The notes beneath the pieces are model-generated. The model saw only the letters and a list, made by a program, of their open reading frames with translations, did not search any database and was not told where the DNA came from. Shown piece after piece: positions 1 through 10,109 of a DNA stretch of 28,746 bases. The stretch is from Bacillota bacterium (GTDB lineage: Bacteria > Bacillota > Clostridia > Christensenellales > UMGS416): the NCBI GenBank assembly GCA_023421955.1, contig JAEZSE010000006.1, positions 1 through 28,746 of the forward strand. Reading direction: 5' to 3'. Within the stretch, counting starts at the first letter, position 1; every line of letters begins with the position of its first letter. Both the position numbers and the translations under genes were made by a program.

Positions 1-212
1 CAGCGGAGGAAAGCGCAGCGGCCAGCGAGGAGCTTTCCGGCCAGGCGCAGATCCTCAAGGAAATGGTGGGGCGGTTCAGCCTGCGGGGCCAGTCCTTGGC
101 CGGAGGCCAAAAGGTAAGCTTCCAGCCAGCGGCGCAGGGCAAGGCTTTGCCGGAAGGTAAGCCGAGCAAGCCGAAGATTTCTCTGAGAGATAACGACTTC
201 GGGAAGTATTGA
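1..212 (+). CDS. Methyl-accepting chemotaxis protein, C-terminal end (partial)
   Basis: The reading frame enters from the left edge (first full codon at position 3) and ends in TGA. About 69 residues are visible. They begin AEESAAASEELSGQA, typical of the last part of the cytoplasmic signalling coiled coil of chemoreceptors, where AEESAAASEEL repeats are common. A basic, Pro/Gly/Gln-rich tail follows and ends in DNDFGKY. The sensor and membrane segments lie outside the window, so the ligand cannot be guessed. The family relays ligand binding to CheA/CheW. A good terminator follows directly, so this gene ends its transcript here. Confidence 0.8.
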   Translation, partial: AEESAAASEELSGQAQILKEMVGRFSLRGQSLAGGQKVSFQPAAQGKALPEGKPSKPKISLRDNDFGKY

Positions 213-236
213 CCTCCAACGAATCAAAGTAGAACT

Positions 237-282
237 GCAACCCTCTCTCCGGCTCATCCGGAGAGGGGGTTGCCACTTTTTG
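237..282 (+). terminator. Rho-independent terminator after the chemoreceptor gene
   Basis: Arms 237-252 and 258-273 pair over 16 positions with one G-T wobble and a 5-base loop, and a run of five T follows at 276-280. It sits 24 bases after the stop codon and separates the chemoreceptor gene from secA. Confidence 0.85.
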
Positions 283-337
283 GGCTAGCGCAATTGTAAA
301 GAATCTATAAAAACTAACCTTCCCACATCCATTGACA

Positions 338-367
338 TTGCCTTCCAATCACCAAAAATGATAGAAT
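338..367 (+). promoter_or_regulatory. Predicted secA promoter
   Basis: A TTGCCT -35 box (338-343), an 18-base spacer and a TAGAAT -10 box (362-367) preceded by TGA, giving an extended -10. The -10 overlaps the first in-frame ATG at 366, so that ATG would not be in the transcript. This supports the downstream secA start at 396. Predicted by eye only. Confidence 0.5.
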
Positions 368-395
368 GGATCGATTGAAGGGAAGGATACAAAAG

Positions 396-3092
<2,697 letters not shown>

Positions 3093-3116
3093 CTAATAAT
3101 CTCTTCAATTACAAGG

Positions 3117-3145
3117 AAAGAGCGGGTGACCGCTCTTTCTGTTCC
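3117..3145 (+). terminator. Terminator after secA
   Basis: A perfect 9-base stem (3117-3125 with 3130-3138) and GTGA loop, followed by a T-rich tract. It lies 24 bases after the secA stop and also abuts the stop of the converging VOC gene. The same stem core (AAGAGCGG/CCGCTCTT) recurs in the terminator near 22667. Confidence 0.8.
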
Positions 3146-3523
3146 TTACAAGGTATCCAAGCAGAACGGATGCCCGGCAGGGTCGAGCATGACTGTCCAC
3201 AGATCGGAGTACTGCTCGCTCGCTTTCTGTGCCCCGCAACGGAGCGCGTGTGCAACCATTGCTTCCATTTCTTCTTTATCTTTCATATGGAAATCCAGAT
3301 GGACCATCTGTTGCTGCGTGCTCGGTGTTTCCGGCCACACCGGCGGAACGTAATCAAGGTTTCTTTGAAACCCGATCCGCACACCGCATGTCGGTGAAGT
3401 GATGCAAATATAGCCTTCACTTTCATGGGATTTGTGCCAGCCGAGCAGCCGCATATAGAAAGCTGCCAAAGATGTTGGATCGGGGCAGTCAATTGTCACT
3501 GTGCCCAGTGCGATTGGTCCCAT
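3146..3523 (-). CDS. VOC-fold (glyoxalase/bleomycin-resistance-like) protein
   Basis: A 125-residue protein with the layout of a small vicinal-oxygen-chelate protein. It begins with a beta strand and helix (LGTVTIDCPDPTSLAAFYMRLLGW), has a central VHLDFHMKD strand and ends VMLDPAGHPFCLDTL. This end pattern is typical of the glyoxalase/dioxygenase superfamily, which includes enzymes and antibiotic-binding proteins. The start at ATG 3523 has a G-rich ribosome site upstream. A longer in-frame version would begin inside an intergenic hairpin and is less likely. The substrate is not predictable from sequence. It lies downstream of the hydrogenase gene on the same strand, separated by about 80 bases holding a hairpin, so it may be partly co-transcribed. 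Confidence 0.85.
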   Translation of the reverse strand: MGPIALGTVTIDCPDPTSLAAFYMRLLGWHKSHESEGYICITSPTCGVRIGFQRNLDYVPPVWPETPSTQQQMVHLDFHMKDKEEMEAMVAHALRCGAQKASEQYSDLWTVMLDPAGHPFCLDTL

Positions 3524-3553
3524 ATTCGTACCCCCGATAACCCTCACCCCCTG

Positions 3554-3581
3554 CCCCTCTCCCATGGGATAGGGAGAGGGG
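3554..3581. repeat. Intergenic palindrome with CCCCTCTCCC arms
   Basis: Two perfect 10-base arms (CCCCTCTCCC at 3554-3563 and GGGAGAGGGG at 3572-3581) around an 8-base loop, preceded by another C-rich tract. It lies between two minus-strand genes. There is no U-tract on the minus strand, so it is not a standard terminator. It resembles the dispersed C-rich palindromes common in intergenic DNA of many bacteria. Confidence 0.6.
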
Positions 3582-3601
3582 AGATATGGGGCCGAGGTGG
3601 T

Positions 3602-6600
3602 TTACCACTCCTGGCTGTCGTCCGCCGCAGGGTTTCTCTTTCCGGCACGGCCCGTGCCCTTATGCAGCGCGTCCAGGTGCGGCGGCTCGATCTCCTGGCC
3701 GTTCAGAGTCACATAGATGCCACGGTTCACGTGGTTCTTCAAGCGGATCATGTTCACATCCACGAAGGAATCCATCTTGAGCTGCCTGAAAGCCGCCTGC
3801 ATTTCCTCATACAGCTCCGCTGCACCCTGCCGGCGGCAGTTGTCGCACAGGCACACCGTGTATTCCTGCGTCTCAAATGCCGAATCGGCCATGTGGCGCA
3901 TTGGGCTCCTTCCGGTGTTCTTGGCGGAATAATGGGTGTGGAGCAGCTTATGGGTCAAAGGCGAGTCGGCCTCGCCATAGAACTCTTTATAGAGCCGTAG
4001 GATGTCGGGGTTTTCCTGCGATTTGCGATATTTACTGGTCTTGTCGATGTTCACAAGCACCTGCTGACGCTGTTGCATGTCGCCCACGCGCTCCGGCACC
4101 GGGTGGCCAGCGCCGCAGATGCAGCCGCCGGGGCAAGCCATCACCTCGATCAGGTCATAACCCACGTGTTGGCCTTGCAGAATCTTCTCTATGATCGGTT
4201 CGGCGTTGTTCAATCCGCTGATTACGGCAATGGATACCGGTTTGCCATCGGCGTCGATTACAGCTTCCTTGAGGCCGGCAAACCCGCGGATCTCCTCAAA
4301 CTCAAGCCGGTCCTCCAGCGCCTTGCCGGTCAACTTTTCCACGGCCATGCGCAAGGCCGCCTCCGCCACGCCGCCGGAAGCGCCAAATAACACACCGGCG
4401 CCGGAAACCCTGCGATAAGGCTCGTCAAACTGCTGCGGCTCCACTTCCTTGGTGTCGATGTGGGCGAGGCGCACCATTTCGAGCATTTCAGCCGTGGTAA
4501 GCACGGCATCCACGTCTCGGAAGCCTTCGGTGGTGAATTCTGGCCGTGCAGCTTCATATTTCTTGGCCATGCAGGGCACGATGGACACCACATAGAGATC
4601 CTTGAGGTCAATGCCGGCGGTCTTGGCAAAATGGTTCTTCACTGTCGCACCCATCATCTGCTGCGGTGACTTGCAGCTGGACAGGTGGGGGATCAGCTCC
4701 GGGTAGCGGCGCTCCACGAAGTTGACCCAGCCGGGGCAGCAGCTGGTGAACTGGGGCATCACGCCGCCGCCTTCCACTCGCTTTAAAAACTCTGTGGTCT
4801 CCTCCACCACGGTGAGGTCGGCGGCGAAGGAGAAGTCAAACACCTTATTGAAACCCATTGCCTTTAAAAGCCCTGCGATGAACGGCGATGCCTCATCAAA
4901 GGGGATGCTGAAATGCTGCGACACGACACTGCGCACCGCCGGGGCCACGAATGCCACCACGGTCTTGCCTTCGTCGTTCAGTGCGCGGAATACCTGGCTG
5001 CGCTCGCGTCGATAATCCAGCGCCCCACAGGGGCAGGCGTTCACGCACTGGCCGCAGCTCACGCAATCGGTTTGGCTGAGCGGCAGGCCGCTCTTGGTCC
5101 CTACCAACTCCCGCCCCTTCTTCTGATAGAATGCCAATACATCGGGGCCTTCGATCTCCGCGCATGCAGCAATGCAGCGGCCGCAGGAGATGCACTTGTT
5201 GTGATCGCGCACAATGAATGGGTGATCGTCCACAATCGGGATGAAGGGGCGCTCATGCACCGGGCTTTTAAACTCGATGCCATGGGCGCGGGCTTCTTTG
5301 CGCAGGTCGCAACCGTAACGCTCGCTGCAGCCGCACTTCAGGCACCGGCGTGCTTCGCTGCGGGCTTCTTCCTCTGTCAGGCCCAGCTCCACCTCATCAA
5401 AGTTGCCGCGCCGCGCCTCCAATGAAATTTCCGGCATTTTTATCCGGCTGAGCTTTGGCATCTCCTCAAACTCCCACCTTGGCAAGTCTTCCAATGAACC
5501 GCGATTGCAGCTGTAGTCCACATTCTCTTCATGCACATACCCCTTGATGAGGAAGCTGTCCATCGCGTCGGCTGCGTGGCGACCAGCGGCCACAGCCTGG
5601 ATCACCGTGCTGGGGCCGGTCACGCAGTCGCCACCGGCAAAGATGTTGATTTCCGATGTTTGGCTGGTCTTTGGGTTGATCTCAATATCACCCCATTTGT
5701 TCAGCTTCACAGGCAGGTCGTTGTAGAGAAACTGGGTGTTGGTGCTCTGCCCGATGGCGCCGATCACGGTATCCACATCCAGCACAATATCGCTGCCCTC
5801 AACAGGCACCGGGCGGCGGCGGCCGGAGCGATCCGGTTCGCCCAATTGCATCTCAATACAGTGGAGTTTCTTCTTGCCATCCACAAGCTCAATGCGGGCA
5901 GGGGCCATCAGGAACTGCATCTCGACGCCCTCGCGAATTGCTTCCTCCACCTCATAGCTTTGAGCTGGCATTTCCTCACGGGTGCGTCGGTAGATTAACT
6001 TGACCGATTTGGCCCCTTTCCGGAGCGCTGAGCGGGCGCAGTCGATGGCTGTGTTACCGCCGCCGATTATGGCCACTGTATCGCCCAAATTGATCTGTCG
6101 ATTGTTGATGACCATCTCCAGGTACTGGATGCCCAGATAAACACCGTCCAAATTCTCACCATCGATTTGCATCGGCGTCGCCCGCCAGCTTCCGATGGCC
6201 AGATAGACTGCGTCAAAATCGCGATGCAGGTCTTCCAGCAGGATATGGGTCCCCAACGCCTTGCCGGTCATCACCTTCACGCCAAGGCGCTTGATCGTAT
6301 CAATCTCCTTGTCCAGTGTGGCCTTGGGCAACCGGTATTCGGGGATGCCATAGCGCATCATGCCGCCTGCGTGCTTCTGGCGCTCAAACACCGTCACGTC
6401 ATGGCCTTTGATGGCGCTGTAATAAGCTGCCGATAGGCCTGACGGGCCGGCACCTACGATGGCGATCTTTTTGCCGGTGGGTTTGCCCACTTTGGGGGTC
6501 CAGCTCTGCTCGCGGGCCATGTCCCAGTCGGCGGCGAAGCGCTTCACATGGTTGATCGCCACCGGTGAATCCACCAGGTTGCGGCGGCATTTGCCTTCAC

Positions 6601-7075
6601 AGGTGTGCGGGCAGACGCGTCCACAAACAATCGGGAAGGGGTTGCTGTCTTTGATCACGCGCACAGCAGCCTCGAAGTTGCCATTGTTCACATGTCGGAG
6701 GTATGCCTGGATATCGATGTGTGCGGGGCATTCCTGCACACAGGGTGCCACGCAATCGGCATTATGGTCGCTTAAAAGCTGCTCCAGCCGGATCTTGCGG
6801 TAATGCTCCAGCCGCTGGTTGTTGGTTGTGATGACCATGCCTTCCTTGATTGGCGTTTGGCAGCTTTTCACATCGCGGCCACCGTCCTGCCCCAGCTCCA
6901 CGACGCACAGGCCGCAGTTGCCATTGGACCGCTCAAGCCGGATGTCGTAGCACAGGTGGGGGATATGTACACCCTCCTGCAGAAGGGCTTGCAGGATTGT
7001 CAGGTCGCTGTAGACCTCTATCTCCCGGCCGTTCACAATTACCTTGATTCGTTTGTTATCCTTGATTGATTTCAT
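3602..7075 (-). CDS. [FeFe] hydrogenase fused to a GltD/NfnB-type NAD(P)H flavoprotein module
   Basis: A 1157-residue multidomain redox enzyme. In order: a plant-type [2Fe-2S] domain (about 8-80; Cys42, 54, 57, 72); the GltD-type N-terminal iron-sulfur region (Cys108, 112, 116 and Cys151, 155, 159, 163); an FAD/NAD(P) oxidoreductase module (dinucleotide motif VGAGPSG at 207-213, second motif IIGGGNTAID near 337, FAGGDCVTGPST near 479); a Cys-rich linker (Cys578, 581, 583, 589); a two-[4Fe-4S] ferredoxin domain (Cys628-638 and 671-681); the H-cluster domain (TSCCPGW at 777-783, PCMAKKYE near 834, MACPGGCICGAGHP near 979); the small-subunit-like segment ending LLHTHY; and a C-terminal CxCxxC domain. 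Likely H-cluster ligands are Cys780, 835, 981 and 985. Inference: reversible electron transfer between NAD(P)H and protons in one cytoplasmic chain. The start at 7075 has GAGGAG upstream. Maturases HydEFG are not in the window. Confidence 0.93.
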   Translation of the reverse strand: MKSIKDNKRIKVIVNGREIEVYSDLTILQALLQEGVHIPHLCYDIRLERSNGNCGLCVVELGQDGGRDVKSCQTPIKEGMVITTNNQRLEHYRKIRLEQLLSDHNADCVAPCVQECPAHIDIQAYLRHVNNGNFEAAVRVIKDSNPFPIVCGRVCPHTCEGKCRRNLVDSPVAINHVKRFAADWDMAREQSWTPKVGKPTGKKIAIVGAGPSGLSAAYYSAIKGHDVTVFERQKHAGGMMRYGIPEYRLPKATLDKEIDTIKRLGVKVMTGKALGTHILLEDLHRDFDAVYLAIGSWRATPMQIDGENLDGVYLGIQYLEMVINNRQINLGDTVAIIGGGNTAIDCARSALRKGAKSVKLIYRRTREEMPAQSYEVEEAIREGVEMQFLMAPARIELVDGKKKLHCIEMQLGEPDRSGRRRPVPVEGSDIVLDVDTVIGAIGQSTNTQFLYNDLPVKLNKWGDIEINPKTSQTSEINIFAGGDCVTGPSTVIQAVAAGRHAADAMDSFLIKGYVHEENVDYSCNRGSLEDLPRWEFEEMPKLSRIKMPEISLEARRGNFDEVELGLTEEEARSEARRCLKCGCSERYGCDLRKEARAHGIEFKSPVHERPFIPIVDDHPFIVRDHNKCISCGRCIAACAEIEGPDVLAFYQKKGRELVGTKSGLPLSQTDCVSCGQCVNACPCGALDYRRERSQVFRALNDEGKTVVAFVAPAVRSVVSQHFSIPFDEASPFIAGLLKAMGFNKVFDFSFAADLTVVEETTEFLKRVEGGGVMPQFTSCCPGWVNFVERRYPELIPHLSSCKSPQQMMGATVKNHFAKTAGIDLKDLYVVSIVPCMAKKYEAARPEFTTEGFRDVDAVLTTAEMLEMVRLAHIDTKEVEPQQFDEPYRRVSGAGVLFGASGGVAEAALRMAVEKLTGKALEDRLEFEEIRGFAGLKEAVIDADGKPVSIAVISGLNNAEPIIEKILQGQHVGYDLIEVMACPGGCICGAGHPVPERVGDMQQRQQVLVNIDKTSKYRKSQENPDILRLYKEFYGEADSPLTHKLLHTHYSAKNTGRSPMRHMADSAFETQEYTVCLCDNCRRQGAAELYEEMQAAFRQLKMDSFVDVNMIRLKNHVNRGIYVTLNGQEIEPPHLDALHKGTGRAGKRNPAADDSQEW

Positions 7076-7397
7076 GGGGGGCTCCTCTATGTATAAAATT
7101 GATTGCTCTTTGTATTCGGCAAACACCGTCAGGATATTATATCAAGGATCGATGATGCTGGGATATATGCAAATTCAGACAAAGCAGGAGGGTTCGTTTG
7201 CACGTTTTCGATTAGGGTTCGTGAAGCTTTCTTTCGTTTCTTTCTTCTGAAACAAGCTCTTTTCCTGGAGGCTTCTACAGAAAGCTCCGCGGAGGAGTTG
7301 GCTACGGTTGTGTAATTTCTACTGCCTTGTTCCATAATCCATTCATCTGTTGTACAATAAAGTGTTTGAACCACCAAATAATGAGAGGATGATCTAA
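7076..7397. other. Divergent spacer between hydrogenase and prfB
   Basis: This 322-base AT-richer stretch holds the hydrogenase ribosome site and extended -10 on the minus strand, and a TACAAT -10-like hexamer at 7353-7358 upstream of prfB with only a weak -35 (TTCCAT). A short CTCCGCGGAG palindrome lies near 7287. No credible gene was seen: the long minus-strand frame that crosses it runs into prfB antisense and lacks family features. Confidence 0.5.
7136..7144 (-). promoter_or_regulatory. Extended -10 promoter element for the hydrogenase gene
   Basis: Read on the minus strand the sequence is TGATATAAT, a perfect TATAAT with the TGn extension. It lies about 60 bases upstream of the chosen start codon. 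There is no clear -35 at the usual distance. Confidence 0.4.
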
Positions 7398-8502
7398 GTG
7401 ATCCAGCAATTCCAGGCCGACCAGCGCCTGAAGGAAATTCTGTCCATGCTGAAAGAGGCAGGTGATTCACTTTGACCTCGCCAGCATAGCGAGGCAATTG
7501 GAAGAACTGCACGGCGACATGTCTGCCCCCGGCTTCTGGGATGATGTGGACCGTGCCAACGAAATCAACAAAAAGATCCGAACCCTTGAGATCAAGGTGG
7601 AAAGCTTCAAAAAGCTTCAGTCCCGTGCGGACGACGCCTCGGTGATGATGGAGCTGGCTTTCGACCACAACGATACAGAGACGGCGGAGTTGCTGGAGAG
7701 CGAGCTTAATGACCTGATGGCCGAGGTGGACACATTCCGCCTGACCACAGTGTTAAAGGGCCGATATGATGCCAACAACGCCATCATTACGCTGCACGCA
7801 GGGGCCGGCGGCACTGAGAGCCAGGACTGGGTGCAGATGCTCTACCGCATGTATACGCGGTATTGCGAAAAGAAGGGGTATGCGGTAAAGCTGCTGGACT
7901 TTTTACCCGGAGACGAAGCCGGCATCAAGAACGTGGCCTTTATGGCTGAAGGAGAAAATGCCTATGGCTTCCTGAAAGCGGAGAAGGGTGTGCACCGCCT
8001 GGTGCGCATTTCACCCTTCGATTCAGCAGCCCGGCGGCATACCTCGTTCGCATCGGTGGAGGTGATGCCGGAGGTGGATAACGCCGCCGGTATTGAAATC
8101 CGCCCTGAGGACCTGAAGGTGGACACTTACCGCTCCTCCGGTGCCGGCGGCCAGCACGTGAATAAAACTGAGTCGGCCATCCGCATCACGCACATCCCCA
8201 CGGGCTTTGTGGTATCCTGCCAGACGCAGCGGTCGCAGATTCAAAATCGCGAGACGGCTATGAACATGCTGATGAGCAAGCTGGTGGAAAAGCAGGAGCA
8301 GGAGCATCTGGAAGAAATGGCCCGTGTAAAGGGCGAGACAAAGCGGATTGAATGGGGCAGCCAGATCCGTTCCTATGTGTTTTGCCCCTACACGATGGTG
8401 AAGGACCACCGCACCGGTGCTGAGACCGGCAATGTGGACGCTGTGATGGACGGCGATCTTGACCTGTTTATTAATGAATACTTAAGGCAATACAAGGAGT
8501 AG
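7398..8502 (+). CDS. prfB: Peptide chain release factor 2, expressed by +1 programmed frameshift
   Basis: RF2 ends translation at UGA and UAA. A GTG start at 7398 (AGAGGATGA upstream) gives 25 codons, then an in-frame TGA at 7473-7475. A +1 slip on CTT-TGA-C continues in the next frame from GAC at 7474 to the TAG stop, giving 367 residues, close to the usual 365-366. The joined protein has the SPF codon-recognition tripeptide at residues 205-207 and the catalytic GGQ at 250-252, the same numbers as in E. coli RF2. Automatic callers may start it at GTG 7462, which would lose the N-terminus. The TGA inside the gene gives autoregulation: scarce RF2 favours frameshifting and hence more RF2. Confidence 0.97.
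7460..7476 (+). promoter_or_regulatory. prfB programmed +1 frameshift site
   Basis: An internal Shine-Dalgarno-like AGGTGA (7460-7465), a 4-base gap, then the slippery CTT (7470-7472), stop TGA (7473-7475) and a C. This matches the known RF2 site (SD-like element, CUU UGA C), with the gap one base longer than in E. coli. Confidence 0.93.
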
Positions 8503-8540
8503 GGCTGGTATACTGGGGCCGGAGGTTTCGACCCTGAGAA

Positions 8541-8662
8541 CTCCCCCCTGACCCCTGCGGGGTCTATGCCCCCTCTATGAAGGGGGTGATGAGTTCGTGA
8601 TCTCCAATCCTTACCTCCCTCATAGAGGGAGGTGCCGCCACATCGCAGCGCGTCGCTGCGAT
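8541..8662. repeat. Cluster of four intergenic hairpins
   Basis: Four inverted repeats follow one another: GACCCC/GGGGTC (8550-8564), CCCCCT/AGGGGG (8569-8586), a perfect 9-base pair of arms ACCTCCCTC/GAGGGAGGT (8613-8633) and another perfect 9-base pair ATCGCAGCG/CGCTGCGAT (8642-8662). The first two closely match the element at 17993-18035. They fill most of the 185 bases between prfB and the next gene. They could end transcription or stabilise mRNA, but no T-tract follows. A dispersed repeat family is the simplest reading. Confidence 0.65.
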
Positions 8663-8687
8663 AGAGCAGGCGGCGGAAGGAGTTTTA

Positions 8688-9329
8688 TTGAATACCTGGC
8701 TAGACATCACCTTGCCGCTTCATAACGACCTGCCGCCGTGGCCCGGTGAGAAGGCATTCTGCCGTACGCCGGACGCCCGCATCGGTGTGAACGGTTCTGA
8801 TTGCAACACATCGCTTTTGTCGATGAGCTCCCACACCGGCACCCACGTGGATGCGCCGAGGCACTTCATCGCCGATGGTGAAACTGTGGACAACCTGGAT
8901 CCCGATGTATTGATCGGCCCAGCATTGGTACTGGATTTGATGTGCGTAACCGGTGTGATCACAGATGCCGACCTACTGGAAAGGGTTCCAGAAGGCACCG
9001 TGCGGTTGCTTCTCAAAACACGCAACAGCCGCCTGATCGGCGATGGGCATTTCCACACCGATTTTGTGGCGCTTGGCGAAGACGCCGCGCTTTATCTGGT
9101 GAAAACCGGCATCAGGCTGGTGGGGTTGGATTATTACTCGATTGCGCCGTTTGACGACCCGGTGCGCCCGCATAAGGCGTTCCTGGGCGCTTCTGGCGCG
9201 GTCGCGCTGGAAAACATTGACCTTCGGCAGGCGGAGGAGGGATGGTATGACCTCGTTTGCCTGCCGCTGCCCGTGGTGGGATGCGACGGCGCGCCAGCCC
9301 GGGCGCTCATCCGCAGAAGGGAGGAGTGA
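8688..9329 (+). CDS. Cyclase-family metal hydrolase (kynurenine-formamidase-like)
   Basis: A 213-residue protein of the cyclase/KynB superfamily, metal-dependent amide or ester hydrolases. The signature HTGTHVDAPRHF is at residues 49-60, with His49, His53, Asp55 and His59 as likely metal ligands. It opens WLDITLPLHNDLPPWPG, the usual first strand of this fold. The start is TTG with GGAAGGAG about 6 bases upstream. No tryptophan catabolism genes are nearby, so kynurenine formamidase activity is not supported by context. The next gene follows after 3 bases, and the third overlaps that one, so these three genes likely form one transcript. The substrate is unknown. Confidence 0.9.
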   Translation: MNTWLDITLPLHNDLPPWPGEKAFCRTPDARIGVNGSDCNTSLLSMSSHTGTHVDAPRHFIADGETVDNLDPDVLIGPALVLDLMCVTGVITDADLLERVPEGTVRLLLKTRNSRLIGDGHFHTDFVALGEDAALYLVKTGIRLVGLDYYSIAPFDDPVRPHKAFLGASGAVALENIDLRQAEEGWYDLVCLPLPVVGCDGAPARALIRRREE

Positions 9330-9332
9330 CTC

Positions 9333-10109
9333 ATGGACGAACAACCCGATGTGATTCTGGAGCCATTACCGAGCGTGGAGGAGCCTGGAAAACCCGGAAA
9401 GGTGAGGAAGGTTTTTTCTGTTGCCATTGCCACGCTTGCATCGGTTGCTTTGTTTGTCGCGGTTCTTCTTACCTGTTTGCAGATTGTGGCTTTTGACGAA
9501 GGCTACTACGCCGCGCAGCAGCAGAAGCTTGGTCTGGATGCGGTGGCCGGTGTCTCCAAAGAGGACATGGGCCGGATCATGCACGAACTCCTGCTCTACT
9601 GTCAGGGAGACCGGGCGAACCTGGACATGCAGGCAGTGATCAACGGGCAGCCCCGAGAGGTGTTCAACCAGCGGGAAAAGGACCACATGGTGGATGTGCA
9701 GGTGTTGTTCACGCGGGTGATCAAACTCCGGCTGATCCTGGTGGCGTCGTTTTTGTTCCTTGCGTTGATGCTTGTATATGTGGCCCGCAAGCGGACATTA
9801 AGGGAGTTGGCCCGGGGTTGGCTCATTGCTGTTGCGGTGCTGGGAGCGGTGCTGTTGGCTATCGGTATCTATTTCGCGGTGGATTTTGAAGCCGCGTGGA
9901 CACAGTTCCACCTGATCTTCTTCACCAACGATCTTTGGCTGCTGTACGAAGATGATATGTTGATCCAGCTGCTGCTGCCGCTGTTTGACGGCATTGTGCG
10001 CTCGGTTCTCATTTGGTCCGGGGCTGTGCTGGCTGTGATCACTGCAGGCGCGGTTTTCGTGATGCAGCGCACCGGGAAGAAATTGGATGCTGGGAAAAGC
10101 AAGGCATGA
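9333..10109 (+). CDS. TIGR01906/DUF1461 membrane protein, Lit-like lipoprotein intramolecular transacylase
   Basis: A 258-residue membrane protein with four hydrophobic segments (about 29-52, 131-151, 162-184, 220-245). It carries the family hallmarks FNQREKDHMVDV (His118) and FHLIFFTNDLWLL (His193). The TIGR01906/DUF1461 family includes Lit, which moves an acyl chain within diacylated lipoproteins to give the lyso-form and thereby dampens TLR2 recognition. Two conserved histidines are reported as essential in Lit, and these two sit in matching contexts. The N-terminus (about 28 residues) is acidic, then basic, before the first membrane segment. The start has GGAGGAG 6 bases upstream. Its stop overlaps the tsaD start (ATGA). 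Several lipoprotein genes nearby are possible substrates. Confidence 0.82.
   Translation: MDEQPDVILEPLPSVEEPGKPGKVRKVFSVAIATLASVALFVAVLLTCLQIVAFDEGYYAAQQQKLGLDAVAGVSKEDMGRIMHELLLYCQGDRANLDMQAVINGQPREVFNQREKDHMVDVQVLFTRVIKLRLILVASFLFLALMLVYVARKRTLRELARGWLIAVAVLGAVLLAIGIYFAVDFEAAWTQFHLIFFTNDLWLLYEDDMLIQLLLPLFDGIVRSVLIWSGAVLAVITAGAVFVMQRTGKKLDAGKSKA

Noticed and set aside
366..395. In-frame ATG at 366 as the start of secA
   Set aside because: It overlaps a predicted -10 box, has no ribosome site, and the ATG at 396 gives the usual SecA N-terminus with a good ribosome site.
3554..3581. C-rich palindrome as the hydrogenase terminator
   Set aside because: On the minus strand the stem is followed by C and G rather than a T-tract.
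5531..5998. 155-residue plus-strand frame inside the hydrogenase gene
   Set aside because: It is antisense to the FAD/NAD(P) module, with His/Ala-rich text and no start context.
7129..7668. 179-residue minus-strand frame across the hydrogenase-prfB spacer
   Set aside because: Nearly 40% is antisense to prfB, the rest is low-complexity Lys/Arg/Ser text, and it would block both divergent promoters.
8541..8662. CRISPR array
   Set aside because: The hairpins differ in sequence and spacing, and there are no repeated units with unique spacers.
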